From: Phlegmacium glaucopus
Lineage: Eukaryota > Basidiomycota > Agaricomycetes > Agaricales > Cortinariaceae
Assembly: GCA_015039465.1 (NCBI GenBank)
Contig: MU130163.1
Coordinates: forward strand, 1 to 31,981
Length of the DNA: 31,981 nt
Direction of reading: 5' to 3'
Positions 29,968 through 31,981 of this stretch are shown piece after piece. A program made the position numbers and the translations under genes. Each line of letters begins with the position of its first letter. The first letter of the stretch is position 1. The notes beneath the pieces were generated by a model. That model was not told the DNA's origin. It saw nothing but the letters and a program-made list of their open reading frames with translations, and ran no database searches.

Positions 29968-31981
29968 TGACCTAGCACTTGCCTTTACCTCATCGTAACC
30001 CGAGGAAGCCTTGCCTACTTGGAGTACTTTCGACGTCGTCTGTGATTCCTTTAAAATCCTCGCCAGTTACCAAACCCTTGTTTTCCCTATAGTTCTCCAC
30101 CAAGGCCTTATCTTCCATAAAGTTGGAAACAGAAGCGCCTTTGGCATAGCCTGTAACATTACAGTCTATGGCCTTGCCCACGGAACCGCCTTTGCCTTCG
30201 CCCTTGACCTTCCTATTGATATGCCAGAGCCTTTCAATGTGACGATAGCTGGGTCAGTTAGTTGCCTAATACAACCCACTCGGTCAGTTCGGGCTCATGT
30301 CGTCCTTTTAGCCTTAGGTCAAACCAATCATTCTTAGCCTAAAACACCTGCCATGGTGTACTCTTGACTTACCTTTGTTACCATCGTACCCACTAGTACG
30401 GGCCTCTTCTTGGTAGCTACTCTGCCTCTTAGTATCCTCATTATCCTTTTTATCCTTTTAGTAACCTGAAGCGCATTACAAGTAGGTACTTTGTCACTCA
30501 CCTTGGTGACAGTTACTTTCGCCTTTTTAGCTGTAAGCCTTTAACTTGCGTTTCTTCTCTTTGTTTCTGACGAGCCCAAAGACCTCTATAATAACGTAAA
30601 TCTTGACGTTGTTCGAGTCGTGTCCCGAAGAGCGTTAAGTGGCAGACACGACTCAGGTCACTTAACGAATCAGAAAAAAAAAAAGACTTGGCCTCAGGAA
30701 ACCGAATCGGCCTCGCCTGAGCCTCTGCCTTAGTCTTTGCCATCTCCGAGCCGGAAATCGCCTCGAACGGAACCGTTCCAATGTCAGTCCTTGCGCTACA
30801 GGGCCGAACGGTGTCTTTTCTGTTTCAAATAATAGGTAGGCCGCAACGGAAAGAACGACCCATTCAGATGGGGCGCTCAGGTCGAACGGAAGATCTAATC
30901 CAAATCCTCCTCACCTTCTACTTTGGAATGGCCTCAGACACCCGAATTGCCTAAAAACTAGGCTTCCGGCTCTGACAAATGGCCTTGACCATCTTCCCAA
31001 CCTTCTTCTCCCATGCCTCCTCCTACTTCTTCCCCATCCTGGGAAGCCTCCTAAAACCGCAACGACGCCTCGCCTAAGGGCTCTTGCAAGAACGTATGCA
31101 AGGGTCATCGCTCGTAGCCGCAAAACTCGAAAAACTGCGTAGCGCCAATTTCTGGCCCCGAACGGTAGTGGAAACGACTAAAGTAGGAACTAAACCCTTC
31201 CATTTGGAAGCATTTTGGATATGGAGTCTCGTCCGAGCGGGGTTCATGTCGCCTGACGGTTCCTCAACTTGACCTGATTCATTAGCCTCTATGCAACCGG
31301 CAGGAAGTAAGTCTCTAACCACTCAAGCACAAGATACAGCCGCCTGAGCAGCATTCCTGGTTTCAACCTGACTTCAAGCGACTGTTTCTCTAGGGTTAGA
31401 AGTTCGGTTCTGCCTCCGAGCAGCCACTCTGGTCTTTAAGGTCCAAGCTTGGTAAGGACTCGTTGCAGGGCCTCTATCCTGTTTCGTTTCCAATGAGCGA
31501 ACCTCAGTAGAGCCTTACACAGCCTTCTCGAGGCCTTTATCTCGAACGTGACTTTTTCTTTTCGAAAATCAAAGAATCCTAGGAATGGGCACTTCCCAAG
31601 CCCGAGAGATTCAGACGGTCGGCTTAGCCTGAACCGACTTCTAAAGGGCTCCCTTAAATTTCGCCTTTGCTCAACTAACTATACTTATCAACCTCTGAGT
31701 TGAAGCAGGCATCATGAGGCTCCAAGTAGTTATACTGATCGGAGAAGCTGATGTAGCCCTTACCCTCACAAAAGCACCCTGTATTAAAGAACATAGCCAT
31801 TAACACAAAACCTTCAAAATCTTGCTCAAACGTATCCTCACCCACTCGTCAAGCTTATATGACAATTCAAATTTTGTTTCCTTCAGTGCAGCCTCAATGA
31901 GGCCTTGCCTTGGCCTTGTCATTGGGCCTTTCCTGCAACCGGAGTCGCACACACGACACGGCGGGTCGAGGATTCCACAGG
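29968..31981. other. Unassigned 2 kb region, GCCT-enriched
   Basis: No ORF above about 110 codons and no recognisable motif on either strand. The word GCCT (AGGC on the other strand) recurs far more often than expected. On the minus strand some short frames have charged, gag-like composition (for example EEAWEKKVGKMVKAI near 31020), broken by stops. It may be the decayed interior of the retroelement whose LTR lies at 29509, but this is a guess. Confidence 0.4.

Overview
The window looks like a chromosome segment of a filamentous fungus, most likely a mushroom-type basidiomycete. The genes have many 45-60 bp introns with GTAAG-type donors and CTAAC-type branch sites. The repeats include a Tad1-like LINE, a copia-type gag and several small LTR families. 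I cannot name the species from sequence alone.

Left part (1-7000), gene-bearing. A truncated minus-strand coding start (1-127) is followed by three genes that together resemble a small biosynthetic cluster. These are a nine-exon MFS transporter (560-2635, +), a secreted repeat peptide precursor (4603-5255, -) and a six-exon UstYa/DUF3328-family membrane protein (5852-6963, +). The precursor has a clear signal peptide, then five identical 13-residue units EEFTDDIQAKYGR. Each unit lies on its own exon, and near-identical 52-58 bp introns separate them. Precursor and UstYa-like gene are divergent and share a 596 bp intergenic region. A signal peptide, identical repeats, a UstYa-type protein and an exporter are the hallmarks of dikaritin-like RiPP pathways (ustiloxin/phomopsin type). 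The likely scheme is secretion of the precursor, cutting of the repeats into peptides, oxidative modification by the UstYa-like protein, and export. This is the most interesting system in the window.

Middle part (7000-26460), mobile and repetitive DNA. A short-LTR, gag-only copia-type element (11123-21357) has a perfect 5 bp target duplication. Its gag was split by a probable solo LTR (outer limits 11999 and 20464). That LTR was entered by a near full-length Tad1-like LINE (12864-20424), whose endonuclease coding region was entered by a further 1.28 kb element (16748-18028). At three levels, removing the insert and one duplication copy restores the host element. Around this nest are a TTCCATGGAA minisatellite, a hAT-like element, several solo LTRs, a MITE, a 676 bp foldback element and GGGTAA-type repeats.

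Right part (26460-31981). A decayed UPF1-like SF1 helicase gene with a possible RNase D-like N-terminal region runs on the minus strand. It is cut at its 5' end by a solo LTR. The last 2 kb are unassigned and strongly enriched in GCCT.

Many disabling changes in the repeats and the helicase look like CGA to TGA or CGT to TGT. This suggests CpG-directed decay acting on repeats, whereas the cluster genes keep intact frames and CpGs.
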